Assembly: GCA_963971575.1 (NCBI GenBank)
Contig: OZ020616.1
Location: 25,451,120-25,515,119, forward strand
Direction: 5' to 3'
Source of the DNA: Liopterus haemorrhoidalis
Lineage: Eukaryota > Arthropoda > Insecta > Coleoptera > Dytiscidae
Length of the DNA: 64,000 nt
In this document: in pieces, positions 23,501 through 36,000 of the stretch
How positions within the stretch are numbered: the stretch's first letter is position 1
Layout of the letters: each line of letters starts with the position of its first letter
Position numbers and translations under genes: made by a program
Notes under the pieces: model-generated
What the model was told of the DNA's origin: nothing
Databases searched by the model: none
What the model saw: only the letters and a program-made list of their open reading frames with translations

Positions 23501-26250
23501 ATTTACTCAAAAACAGTTGGCCAAAATCCAAAATGAACCTTATTTTTGTGATCTACGGCCCAATGTGTATCAATTTTGAGAAAAATCCGAAATATTTTTT
23601 TTTTGTAAAAATTCGCGATTTCTTATCGAAGGGGTCCCTCTTACGATTTTTCGATTTTTTGCCATTTTTAAGGGTTTTGTTTAATGATACATGCTTTTGT
23701 ATAAGTTTGGTTATTAAGGCCCATATTTTCTTCGACTAAAATGGCCTTGAGGAACTCAAAAATTTAAACCAGATGTCCCTACTTTTTACCGTTATTGAGA
23801 TATAATTTTTTGAAAAATTAAATTTTATTACAAAAATTTCAAAATTTTTCAAATTTTTTTTTTGCTTAAAATATGTTTTAAAATGTGTTTTACCATACTT
23901 CAGACCTTAAAACTTCAAAAATTCCAACCGCAGGTCCTTATCTCTTTTAGTTTTTGAAATACATGTTCATATTTTCTCTGTTAATTTTTTTGAAAAAAAA
24001 AAGTTTTCCTAATACAGTCCAAAATATGGCCTTTAGGTAATTTTGGGGTGAGGATTAATAAAAAAATATTTAAAAAAATCAAGAGGCCTTAGTTTTTGAG
24101 TTATAGTCAATTTTAGGTACTATTTTCCGATATAGTCACTTTTAGGTACTTTTTTTCTGATTTATTCAAAAACTGTTGGCCAAAATCCAAAATGAACCTT
24201 ATTTTTGTGATCTACGGCCCAATGTGTATCAATTTTGAGAAAAATCCGAAATATTTTTTTTTGTAAAAATTCGCGATTTCTTATCGAAGGGGTCCCCCTT
24301 ACGATTTTTCGATATTTTGCCATTTTGAAGAGTTTTGTTTAATGATACATGCTTTTGTATAAGTTTGGTTATTAATGCCCATATTTTCTCCGACTAAAAT
24401 GGACTTGAGGAACTCAAATATTTAAACCAGATGTCCCTACCTTTTACCGTTATTGAGATATAATTTTTTGAAAAATTAAATTTTATTACAAAAATTTCAA
24501 AATTTTTCAAATTTTTTTTTTGCTTAAAATATGTTTTAAAATGTGCCCTTACCATATTTCGGACCTAAAAACTTCAAAATTTCCAACCGCAGGTCCCTAT
24601 CTCTTTTAGTTTTTGAAATACATGTTCATATTTTCTCTGTTAATTTTTTTGAAAAAAAAAGTTTTCCTACTATAGTCCAAAATATGGCCTTTAGGTAATT
24701 TTGGGGTGAGGATTAATAAAAAAATATTTAGAAAAATCAAGAGGCCTTAGTTTTTGAGTTATAGTCAATTTTAGGTACTATTTTCCGATATAGTCACTTT
24801 TAGGTACTTTTTTTCTGATTTATTCAAAAACTGTTGGCCAAAATCCAAAATGAACCTTATTTTTGTGATCTACGGCCCAATGTGTATCAATTTTGAGAAA
24901 AATCCGAAATATTTTTTTTTGTAAAAATTCGCGATTTCTTATCGAAGGGGTCCCCCTTACGATTTTTCGATTTTTTGCCATTTTGAAGAGTTTTGTTTAA
25001 TGATACATGCTTTTGTATAAGTTTGGTTATTAATGCCCATATTTTCTCCGACTAAAATGGACTTGAGGAACTCAAAAATTTAAACCAGATGTCCCTACCT
25101 TTTACCGTTATTGAGATATAATTTTTTGAAAAATTAAATTTTATTACAAAAATTTCAAAATTTTTCAAATTTTTTTTTTGCTTAAAATATGTTTTAAAAT
25201 GTGCCCTTACCATATTTCGGACCTAAAAACTTCAAAATTTCCAACCGCAGGTCCCTATCTCTTTTAGTTTTTGAAATACATGTTCATATTTTCTCTGTTA
25301 ATTTTTTTGAAAAAAAAAAGTTTTCCTACTATAGTCCAAAATATGGCCTTTAGGTAATTTTGGGGTGAGGATTAATAAAAAAATATTTAGAAAAATCAAG
25401 AGGCCTTAGTTTTTGAGTTATAGTCAATTTTAGGTACTATTTTCCGATATAGTCACTTTTAGGTACTTTTTTTCTGATTTATTCAAAAACTGTTGGCCAA
25501 AATCCAAAATGAACCTTATTTTTGTGATCTACGGCCCAATGTGTATCAATTTTGAGAAAAATCCGAAATATTTTTTTTTGTAAAAATTCGCGATTTCTTA
25601 TCGAAGGGGTCCCCCTTACGATTTTTCGATTTTTTGCCATTTTGAAGGGTTTTGTTTAATGATACATGCTTTTGTATAAGTTTGGTTATTAAGGCCCATA
25701 TTTTCTTCGACTAAAATGGACTTGAGGAACTCAAAAATTTAAACCAGATGTCCCTACCTTTTACCGTTATTGAGATATAATTTTTTGAAAAATTAAATTT
25801 TATTACAAAAATTTCAAAATTTTTCAAATTTTTTTTTTGCTTAAAATATGTTTTAAAATGTGCTTTTACCATACTTCAGACCTTAAAACTTCAAAAATTC
25901 CAACCGCAGGTCTCTATCTCTTTTAGTTTTTGAAATACATGTTCATATTTTCTCTGTTCATTTTTTTGAAAAAAAAAAAGTTTTCTTTATACAGTCCAAA
26001 ATATGGCCTTTAGGTAACTTTGGGGTGAGGATTAATAAAAAAATATTTAAAAAAATCAAGAGGCCTTAGTTTTTGAGTTATAGTCAATTTTAGGTACTAT
26101 TTTCCGATATAGTCAGTTTTAGGTACTTTTTTTCCGATTTACTCAAAAACAGTTGGCCAAAATCCAAAATGAACCTTATTTTTGTGATCTACGGCCCAAT
26201 GTGTATCAATTTTGAGAAAAATCCGAAATATTTTTTTTTTGTGAAAATTC
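17520..26250 (-). repeat. Duplicated block alpha, copy 1
   Basis: From about 18700 to 22900 this matches 45.1-49.3 kb at an offset of about 26431 (40 units); from about 22.95 to 26.25 kb it matches 50.0-53.3 kb at an offset of about 27087 (41 units). Shared rare markers are taaaatgttttttacc (19184), acagtgggcc with acggccgaatg (20134-20180), accgatattg with ttccaaatgttc (20406-20455), tttccttaaaatatg (21134), the 94-bp scar at 21661, and ggccaagatcc (22204). The one-unit change in offset shows that one copy gained or lost a single unit near 22.9 kb or 49.3-50.0 kb. Confidence 0.75.
21567..21758 (-). repeat. Out-of-register unit junction, 94-bp gain (copy 1)
   Basis: 'cttacg' occurs at 21571 and again at 21665, so this unit is 751 bp instead of 657. 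The sequence runs to 'ggcccatatttt' (21660) and then jumps back to 'cccccttacg'. The second pass has variants of another unit type (gccattttgaagggttttg) where the first has gccatttttaagggttttg. The scar therefore looks like an unequal exchange between two different units displaced by 94 bp. 'gttttgttttatg' after the joint is a further private change. Confidence 0.88.
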
Positions 26251-29200
26251 GCGATTTCTTATCGAAGGGGTCCCTCTTACGATTTTTCGATTTTTTGCCA
26301 TTTTTAAGGGTTTTGTTTAATGATACATGCTTTTGTATAAGTTTGGTTATTAAGGCCCATATTTTCTTCGACTAAAATGGCCTTGAGGAACTCAAAAATT
26401 TAAACCAGATGTCCCTACTTTTTACCGTTATTGAGATATAATTTTTTGAAAAATTAAATTTTATTACAAAAATTTCAAAATTTTTCAAATTTTTTTTTTG
26501 CTTAAAATATGTTTTAAAATGTGTTTTACCATACTTCAGACCTTAAAACTTCAAAAATTCCAATCGCAGGTCCTTATCTCTTTTAGTTTTTGAAATACAT
26601 GTTCATATTTTCTCTGTTAATTTTTTTGAAAAAAAAAAGTTTTCCTAATACAGTCCAAAATATGGCCTTTAGGTAATTTTGGGGTGAGGATTAATAAAAA
26701 AATATTTAAAAAAATCAAGAGGCCTTAGTTTTTGAGTTATAGTCAATTTTAGGTACTATTTTCCGATATAGTCACTTTTAGGTACTTTTTTTCTGATTTA
26801 TTCAAAAACTGTTGGCCAAAATCCAAAATGAACCTTATTTTTGTGATCTACGGCCCAATGTGTATCAATTTTGAGAAAAATCCGAAATATTTTTTTTTGT
26901 AAAAATTCGCGATTTCTTATCGAAGGGGTCCCCGTTACGATTTTTCGATTTTTTGCCATTTTTAAGGGTTTTGTTTAATGATACATGCTTTTGTATAAGT
27001 TTGGTTATTAAGGCCCATATTTTCTTCGACTAAAATGGACTTGAGGAACTCAAAAATTTAAACCAGATGTCCCTACCTTTTACCGTTATTGAGATATAAT
27101 TTTTTGAAAAATTAAATTTTATTACAAAAATTTCAAAATTTTTCAAATTTTTTTTTGCTTTAAATATGTTTTAAAATGTGCTTTTACCATACTTCAGAAC
27201 TTAAAACTTCAAAAATTCCAACCGCAGGTCCCTATCTCTTTTAGTTTTTGAAATACATGTTCATATTTTCTCTGTTAATTTTTTTGAAAAAAAAAAAGTT
27301 TTCCTAATACAGTCCAAAATATAACCTTTAGGTAATTTTGGGGTGAGGATTTATAAAAAAATATTTAAAAAAATCAAGAGGCCTTAGTTTTTGAGTTATA
27401 GTCAATTTTAGGTACTATTTTCCGATATAGTCACTTTTAGGTACTTTTTTTCTGATTTATTCAAAAACTGTTGGCCAAAATCCAAAATGAACCTTATTTT
27501 TGTGATCTACGGCCCAATGTGTATCAATTTTGAGAAAAATCCGAAATATTTTTTTTTGTAAAAATTCGCGATTTCTTATCGAAGGGGTCCCACTTACGAT
27601 TTTTCGATTTTTTGCCATTTTTAAGGGTTTGGTTTAATGATACATGCTTTTGTATAAGTTTGGTTATTAAGGCCCATATTTTCTTCGACTAAAATGGACT
27701 TGAGGAACTCAAAAATTTAAACCAGATGTCCCTACCTTTTACCGTTATTGAGATATAATTTTTTGAAAAATTAAATTTTATTACAAAAATTTCAAAATTT
27801 TTCAAATTTTTTTTTTGCTTAAAATATGTTTTAAAATGTACTTTTACCATACTTCAGACCTTAAAACTTCAAAAATTCCAACCGCAGGTTCCTATCTCTT
27901 TTAGTTTTTGAAATACATGTTCATATTTTCTCTATTCATTTTTTTGAAAAAAAAAAGTTTTCCTACTATAGTCCAAAATATGGCCTTTAGGTAATTTTGG
28001 GGTGAGGATTAACAAAAAAATATTAAAAAAAATCAAGAGGCCTTAGTTTTTGAGTTATAGTCAATTTTAGGTACTATTTTCCGATATAGTCAATTTTAGG
28101 TACTTTTTTTCCGATTTACTCAAAAACCGTTGGCCAAAGTCCAAAATGAACCTTATTTTTGTGATCTACGGCCCAATGTGTATCAATTTTGAGAAAAATC
28201 CGAAATATTTTTTTTTGTTAAAATTCGCGATTTCTTATCGAAGGGGTCCCACTTACGATTTTTCGATTTTTTGCCATTTTTAAGGGTTTGGTTTAATGAT
28301 ACATGCTTTTGTATAAGTTTGGTTATTAAGGCCCATATTTTCTTCGACTAAAATGGACTTGAGGAACTCAAAAATTTAAACCAGATGTCCCTACCTTTTA
28401 CCGTTATTGAGATATAATTTTTTGAAAAATTAAATTTTATTACAAAAATTTCAAAATTTTTCAAATTTTTTTTTTGCTTAAAATATGTTTTAAAATGTAC
28501 TTTTACCATACTTCAGACCTTAAAACTTCAAAAATTCCAACCGCAGGTTCCTATCTCTTTTAGTTTTTGAAATACATGTTCATATTTTCTCTGTTCATTT
28601 TTTTGAAAAAAAAAAGTTTTCCTACTATAGTCCAAAATATGGCCTTTAGGTAATTTTGGGGTGAGGATTAACAAAAAAATATTTAAAAAAATCAAGAGGC
28701 CTTAGTTTTTGAGTTATAGTCAATTTTAGGTACTATTTTCCGATATAGTCAATTTTAGGTAATTTTTTTCCGATTTACTCAAAAACAGTTGGCCAAAATC
28801 CAAAATGAACCTTATTTTTGTGATCTACGGCCCAATGTGTATCAATTTTGAGAAAAATCCGAAATATTTTTTTTTGTAAAAATTCGCGATTTCTTATCGA
28901 AGGGGTCCCCCTTACGATTTTTCGATTTTTTGCCATTTTTAAGGGTTTTGTTTAATGATACATGCTTTTGTATAAAATTGGTTATTAAGGCCCATATTTT
29001 CTTCGACTAAAATGGACTTAAAGAACTCAAAAATTTAAACCAGATGTCCCTACTTTTTACCGTTATTGAGATATAATTTTTTGAAAAATTAAATTTTATT
29101 ACAAAAATTTCAAAATTTTTCAAATTTTTTTTTTGCTTAAAATATGTTTTAAAATGTGCCCTTACCATATTTCGGACCTAAAAACTTCAAAATTTCCAAC

Positions 29201-30330
29201 CGCAGGTCCCTATCTCTTTTAGTTTTTGAAATACATGTTCATATTTTCTTTTAATTTTTTTGAAAAAAAAAAGTTTTCCTAATACAGTCCAAAATATGGC
29301 CTTTAGATAATTTTGGGGTGAGGATTAATAAAAAAATATTTAAAAAAATCAAGAGGCCTTAGTTTTTGAGTTATAGTCAATTTTAGGTACTATTTTCCGA
29401 TATAGTCAATTTTAGGTACTTTTTTTCTGATTTATTCAAAAACTGTTGGCCAAAATCCAAAATGAACCTTATTTTTGTGATCTACGGCCCAATGTGTATC
29501 AATTTTGAAAAAAATCCGAAATATTTTTTTTTGTTAAAATTCGCGATTTCTTATCGAAGGGGTCCTTCTTACGATTTTTCGATTTTTTGCCATTTTTAAG
29601 GGTTTGGTTTAATGATACATGCTTTTGTATAAGTTTGGTTATTAAGGCCCATATTTTCTTCGACTAAAATGGACTTGAGGAACTCAAAAATTTAAACCAG
29701 ATGTCCCTACTTTTTACCGTTATTGAGATATAATTTTTTGAAAAATTAAATTTTATTACAAAAATTTCAAAATTTTTCAAATTTTTTTTTTGCTTAAAAT
29801 ATGTTTTAAAATGTACTTTTACCATACTTCAGACCTTAAACTTCAAAAATTCCAACCGCAGGTTCCTATCTCTTTTAGTTTTTGAAATACATGTTCATAT
29901 TTTCTCTGTTCATTTTTTTGAAAAAAAAAAGTTTTCCTACTATAGTCCAAAATATGGCCTTTAGGTAATTTTGGGGTGAGGATTAATAAAAAAATATTTA
30001 AAAAAATCAAGAGGCCTTAGTTTTTGAGTTATAGTCAATTTTAGGTACTATTTTCCGATATAGTCAATTTTAGGTAATTTTTTTCCGATTTACTCAAAAA
30101 CAGTTGGCCAAAATCCAAAATGAACCTTATTTTTGTGATCTACGGCCCAATGTGTATCAATTTTGAGAAAAATCCGAAATATTTTTTTTTGTAAAAATTC
30201 GCGATTTCTTATCGAAGGGGTCCCCGTTACGATTTTTCGATTTTTTGCCATTTTTAAGGGTTTTGTTTAATGATACATGCTTTTGTATAAGTTTGGTTAT
30301 TAAGGCCCATATTTTCTTCGACTAAAATGG
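26250..30330 (-). repeat. Duplicated block beta, copy 1
   Basis: Units with phase markers 26169 to 30120 correspond one to one to those at 38026 to 41977, an offset of about 11857 bp or 18 units. Shared rare markers are ccaatcgcagg (26562 and 38417), gaggatttataaa (about 27345 and 39203), tataaaattggtta (28971 and 40827), cttaaagaactc (29017 and 40873) and ttttgaaaaaaatccg (29503 and 41360). The copies are not identical: the second has 'ttaataagg' and the odd T run at 39851. Confidence 0.75.
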
Positions 30331-33000
30331 ACTTGAGGAACTCAAAAATTTAAAACAGATGTCCCTACCTTTTACCGTTATTGAGATATAATTTTTTGAA
30401 AAATTAAATTTTATTACAAAAATTTCAAAATTTTTCAAATTTTTTTTTGCTTAAAATATGTTTTAGAATGTGCTTTTACCATACTTCAGACCTTAAAACT
30501 TCAAAAATTTCAACCGCAGGTCCTTATCTCTTTTAGTTTTTGAAATACATGTTCATATTTTCTCTGTTAATTTTTTTGAAAAAAAAAAGTTTTCCTAATA
30601 CAGTCCAAAATATGGCCTTTAGGTAATTTTGGGGTGAGGATTAATAAAAAAATATTTTAAAAAATCAAGAGGCCTTAGTTTTTGAGTTATAGTCAATTTT
30701 AGGTACTATTTTCCGATATAGTCACTTTTAGGTACTTTTTTTCTGATTTATTCAAAAACTGTTGGCCAAGATCCAAAATGAACCTTATTTTTGTGATCTA
30801 CGGCCCAATGTGTATCAATTTTGAGAAAAATCCGAAATATTTTTTTTTTGTAAAAATTCGCGATTTCTTATCGAAGGGGTCCCCCTTACGATTTTTCGAT
30901 ATTTTGCCATTTTGAAGAGTTTTGTTTAATGATACATGCTTTTGTATAAGTTTGGTTATTAATGCCCATATTTTCTCCGACTAAAATGGACTTGAGGAAC
31001 TCAAAAATTTAAACCAGATGTCCCTTTCTCTTACCGTTATTGAGATATAATTTTTTGAAAAATTAAATTTTATTACAAAAATTTCAAAATTTTTCAAATT
31101 TTTTTTTTGCTTAAAATATGTTTTAAAATGTGCCCTTACCATATTTCGGACCTAAAAACTTCAAAATTTCCAACCGCAGGTCCCTATCTCTTTTAGTTTT
31201 TGAAATACATGTTCATATTTTCTGTTAATTTTTTTGAAAAAAAAAAGTTTTCCTACTATAGTCTAAAATATGGCCTTTAGGTAATTTTGGGGTGAGGATT
31301 AATAAAAAAATATTTAAAAAAATCAAGAGGCCTTAGTTTTTGAGTTATAGTCAATTTTAGGTACTATTTTCCGATATAGTCAATTTTAGGTAATTTTTTT
31401 CCGATTTACTCAAAATCAGTTGGCCAAAATCCAAAATGAACCTTATTTTTGTGATCTACGGCCCAATGTGTATCAATTTTGAGAAAAATCCGAAATATTT
31501 TTTTTTGTAAAAATTCGCGATTTCTTATCGAAGGGGTCCCTCTTACGATTTTTCGACTTTTTGCCATTTTTAAGGGTTTTGTTTAATGATACATGCTTTT
31601 GTATAAGTTTGGTTATTAAGGCCCATATTTTCTTCGACTAAAATGGACTTGAGGAACTCAAAAATTTAAACCAGATGTCCCTACTTTTTACCGATATTGA
31701 GATATAATTTTTTGAAAAATTAAATTTTATTCCAAATGTTCAAAATTTTTCAAATTTTTTTTTTGCTTAAAATATGTTTTAAAATGTGCTTTTACCATAC
31801 TTCAGACCTTAAAACTTCAAAAATTCCAACCGCAGGTCCCTATCTCTTTTAGTTTTTGAAATACATGTTCATATTTTCTCTGTTCATTTTTTTGAAAAAA
31901 AAAAAGTTTTCCTACTACAGTCCAAAATACGGCCTTTAGGTAATTTTGGGGTGAGGATTAACAAAAAAATATTTAAAAAAATCAAGAGGCCTTAGTTTTT
32001 GAGTTATAGTCAATTTTAGGTACTATTTTCCGATATAGTCAATTTTAGGTACTTTTTTCCCGATTTACTCAAAAACAGTTGGCCAAAATCCAAAATGAAC
32101 CTTATTTTTGTGATTTACGGCCCAATGTGTATCAATTTTGAGAAAAATCCGAAATATTTTTTTTGTAAAAATTCGCGATTTCTTATCGAAGGGGTCCCCC
32201 TTACGATTTTTCGATTTTTTGCCATTTTGAAGGGTTTTGTTTAATGATACATGCTTTTGTATAAGTTTGGTTATTAAGGCCCATATTTTCTTCGACTAAA
32301 ATGGACTTGAGGAACTCAAAAATTTAAACCAGATGTCCCTACCTTTTACCGTTATTGAGATATAATTTTTTGAAAAATTAAATTTTATTACAAAAATTTC
32401 AAAATTTTTCAAATTTTTTTTTTGCTTAAAATATGTTTTAAAATGTGCTTTTACCATACTTCAGACCTTAAAACTTCAAAAATTCCAACCGCAGGTCTCT
32501 ATCTCTTTTAGTTTTTGAAATACATGTTCATATTTTCTCTGTTCATTTTTTTGAAAAAAAAAAAGTTTTCTTTATACAGTCCAAAATATGGCCTTTAGGT
32601 AACTTTGGGGTGAGGATTAATAAAAAAATATTTAAAAAAATCAAGAGGCCTTAGTTTTTGAGTTATAGTCAATTTTAGGTACTATTTTCCGATATAGTCA
32701 GTTTTAGGTACTTTTTTTCCGATTTACTCAAAAACAGTTGGCCAAAATCCAAAATGAACCTTATTTTTGTGATCTACGGCCCAATGTGTATCAATTTTGA
32801 GAAAAATCCGAAATATTTTTTTTTTGTAAAAATTCGCGATTTCTTATCGAAGGGGTCCCTCTTACGATTTTTCGATTTTTTGCCATTTTTAAGGGTTTTG
32901 TGTAATGATACATGCTTTTGTATAAGTTTGGTTATTAAGGCCCATATTTTCTTCGACTAAAATGGCCTTGAGGAACTCAAAAATTTAAACCAGATGTCCC
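30330..33000 (-). repeat. Partial further copy of block alpha
   Basis: Starting with 'taaaacagatgtcc' at 30351, this stretch follows the block found at 21.77 kb and 48.2 kb, including ggccaagatcc (30766), ccctttctctt (31022), actcaaaatcagttgg (about 31409), accgatattg with ttccaaatgttc (31690-31740) and gtgatttacgg (32109). It lacks the 94-bp scar, which would lie just upstream, so the copied tract begins downstream of the scar. The unit at 32754 has 'ttttgtgtaatg', a rare change otherwise seen only at 63712. Confidence 0.65.
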
Positions 33001-36000
33001 TACTTTTTACCGTTATTGAGATATAATTTTTTGAAAAATTAAATTTTATTACAAAAATTTCAAAATTTTTCAAATTTTTTTTTTGCTTAAAATATGTTTT
33101 AAAATGTGTTTTACCATACTTCAGACCTTAAAACTTCAAAAATTCCAACCGCAGGTCCTTATCTCTTTTAGTTTTTGAAATACATGTTCATATTTTCTCT
33201 GTTAATTTTTTTGAAAAAAAAAAGTTTTCCTAATACAGTCCAAAATATGGCCTTTAGGTAATTTTGGGGTGAGGATTAATAAAAAAATATTTAAAAAAAT
33301 CAAGAGGCCTTAGTTTTTGAGTTATAGTCAATTTTAGGTACTATTTTCCGATATAGTCACTTTTAGGTACTTTTTTTCTGATTTATTCAAAAACTGTTGG
33401 CCAAAATCCAAAATGAACCTTATTTTTGTGATCTACGGCCCAATGTGTATCAATTTTGAGAAAAATCCGAAATATTTTTTTTTGTAAAAATTCGCGATTT
33501 CTTATCGAAGGGGTCCCCCTTACGATTTTTCGATATTTTGCCATTTTGAAGAGTTTTGTTTAATGATACATGCTTTTGTATAAGTTTGGTTATTAATGCC
33601 CATATTTTCTCCGACTAAAATGGACTTGAGGAACTCAAAAATTTAAACCAGATTTCCCTACCTTTTACCGTTATTGAGATATAATTTTTTGAAAAATTAA
33701 ATTTTATTACAAAAATTTCAAAATTTTTCAAATTTTTTTTTTGCTTAAAATATGTTTTAAAATGTGCCCTTACCATATTTCGGACCTAAAAACTTCAAAA
33801 TTTCCAACCGCAGGTCCCTATCTCTTTTAGTTTTTGAAATACATGTTCATATTTTCTCTGTTAATTTTTTTGAAAAAAAAAAGTTTTCCTACTATAGTCC
33901 AAAATATGGCCTTTAGGTAATTTTGGGGTGAGGATTAATAAAAAAATTTTTAGAAAAATCAAGAGGCCTTAGTTTTTGAGTTATAGTCAATTTTAGGTAC
34001 TATTTTCCGATATAGTCACTTTTAGGTACTTTTTTTCTGATTTATTCAAAAACTGTTGGCCAAAATCCAAAATGAACCTTATTTTTGTGATCTACGGCCC
34101 AATGTGTATCAATTTTGAGAAAAATCAAAAATATTTTTTTTTGTAAAAATTCGCGATTTCTTATCGAAGGGGTCCCCCTTACGATTTTTCGATTTTTTGC
34201 CATTTTGAAGGGTTTTGTTTAATGATACATGCTTTTGTATAAGTTTGGTTATTAAGGCCCATATTTTCTTCGACTAAAATGGACTTGAGGAACTCAAAAA
34301 TTTAAACCAGATGTCCCTACCTTTTACCGTTATTGAGATATAATTTTTTGAAAAATTAAATTTTATTACAAAAATTTCAAAATTTTTCAAATTTTTTTTT
34401 TGCTTAAAATATGTTTTAAAATGTGCTTTTACCATACTTCAGACCTTAAAACTTCAAAAATTCCAACCGCAGGTCTCTATCTCTTTTAGTTTTTGAAATA
34501 CATGTTCATATTTTCTCTGTTCATTTTTTTGAAAAAAAAAAAGTTTTCTTTATACAGTCCAAAATATGGCCTTTAGGTAACTTTGGGGTGAGGATTAATA
34601 AAAAAATATTTAAAAAAATCAAGAGGCCTTAGTTTTTGAGTTATAGTCAATTTTAGGTACTATTTTCCGATATAGTCAGTTTTAGGTATTTTTTTTCCGA
34701 TTTACTCAAAAACAGTTGGCCAAAATCCAAAATGAACCTTATTTTTGTGATCTACGGCCCAATGTGTATCAATTTTGAGAAAAATCCGAAATATTTTTTT
34801 TTTGTAAAAATTCGCGATTTCTTATCGAAGGGGTCCCTCTTACGATTTTTCGATTTTTTGCCATTTTTAAGGGTTTTGTTTAATGATACATGCTTTTGTA
34901 TAAGTTTGGTTATTAAGGCCCATATTTTCTTCGACTAAAATGGCCTTGAGGAACTCAAAAATTTAAACCAGATGTCCCTACTTTTTACCGTTATTGAGAT
35001 ATAATTTTTTGAAAAATTAAATTTTATTACAAAAATTTCAAAATTTTTCAAATTTTTTTTTGCTTAAAATATGTTTTAAAATGTGTTTTACCATACTTCA
35101 GACCTTAAAACTTCAAAAATTCCAATCGCAGGTCCTTATCTCTTTTAGTTTTTGAAATACATGTTCATATTTTCTCTGTTAATTTTTTTGAAAAAAAAAA
35201 GTTTTCCTAATACAGTCCAAAATATGGCCTTTAGGTAATTTTGGGGTGAGGATTAATAAAAAAATATTTAAAAAAATCAAGAGGCCTTAGTTTTTGAGTT
35301 ATAGTCAATTTTAGGTACTATTTTCCGATATAGTCACTTTTAGGTACTTTTTTTCTGATTTATTCAAAAACTGTTGGCCAAAATCCAAAATGAACCTTAT
35401 TTTTGTGATCTACGGCCCAATGTGTATCAATTTTGAGAAAAATCCGAAATATTTTTTTTTGTAAAAATTCGCGATTTCTTATCGAAGGGGTCCCCGTTAC
35501 GATTTTTCGATTTTTTGCCATTTTTAAGGGTTTTGTTTAATGATACATGCTTTTGTATAAGTTTGGTTATTAAGGCCCATATTTTCTTCGACTAAAATGA
35601 ACTTGAGGAACTCAAAAATTTAAACCAGATGTCCCTACCTTTTACCGTTATTGAGATATAATTTTTTGAACAATTAAATTTTATTACAAAAATTTCAAAA
35701 TTTTTCAAATTTTTTTTTTGCTTAAAATATGTTTTAAAATGTGCTTTTACCATACTTCAGAACTTAAAACTTCAAAAATTCCAACCGCAGGTCCCTATCT
35801 CTTTTAGTTTTTGAAATACATGTTCATATTTTCTCTGTTAATTTTTTTGAAAAAAAAAAGTTTTCCTAATACAGTCCAAAATATAACCTTTAGGTAATTT
35901 TGGGGTGAGGATTTATAAAAAAATATTTAAAAAAATCAAGAGGCCTTAGTTTTTGAGTTATAGTCAATTTTAGGTACTATTTTCCGATATAGTCACTTTT

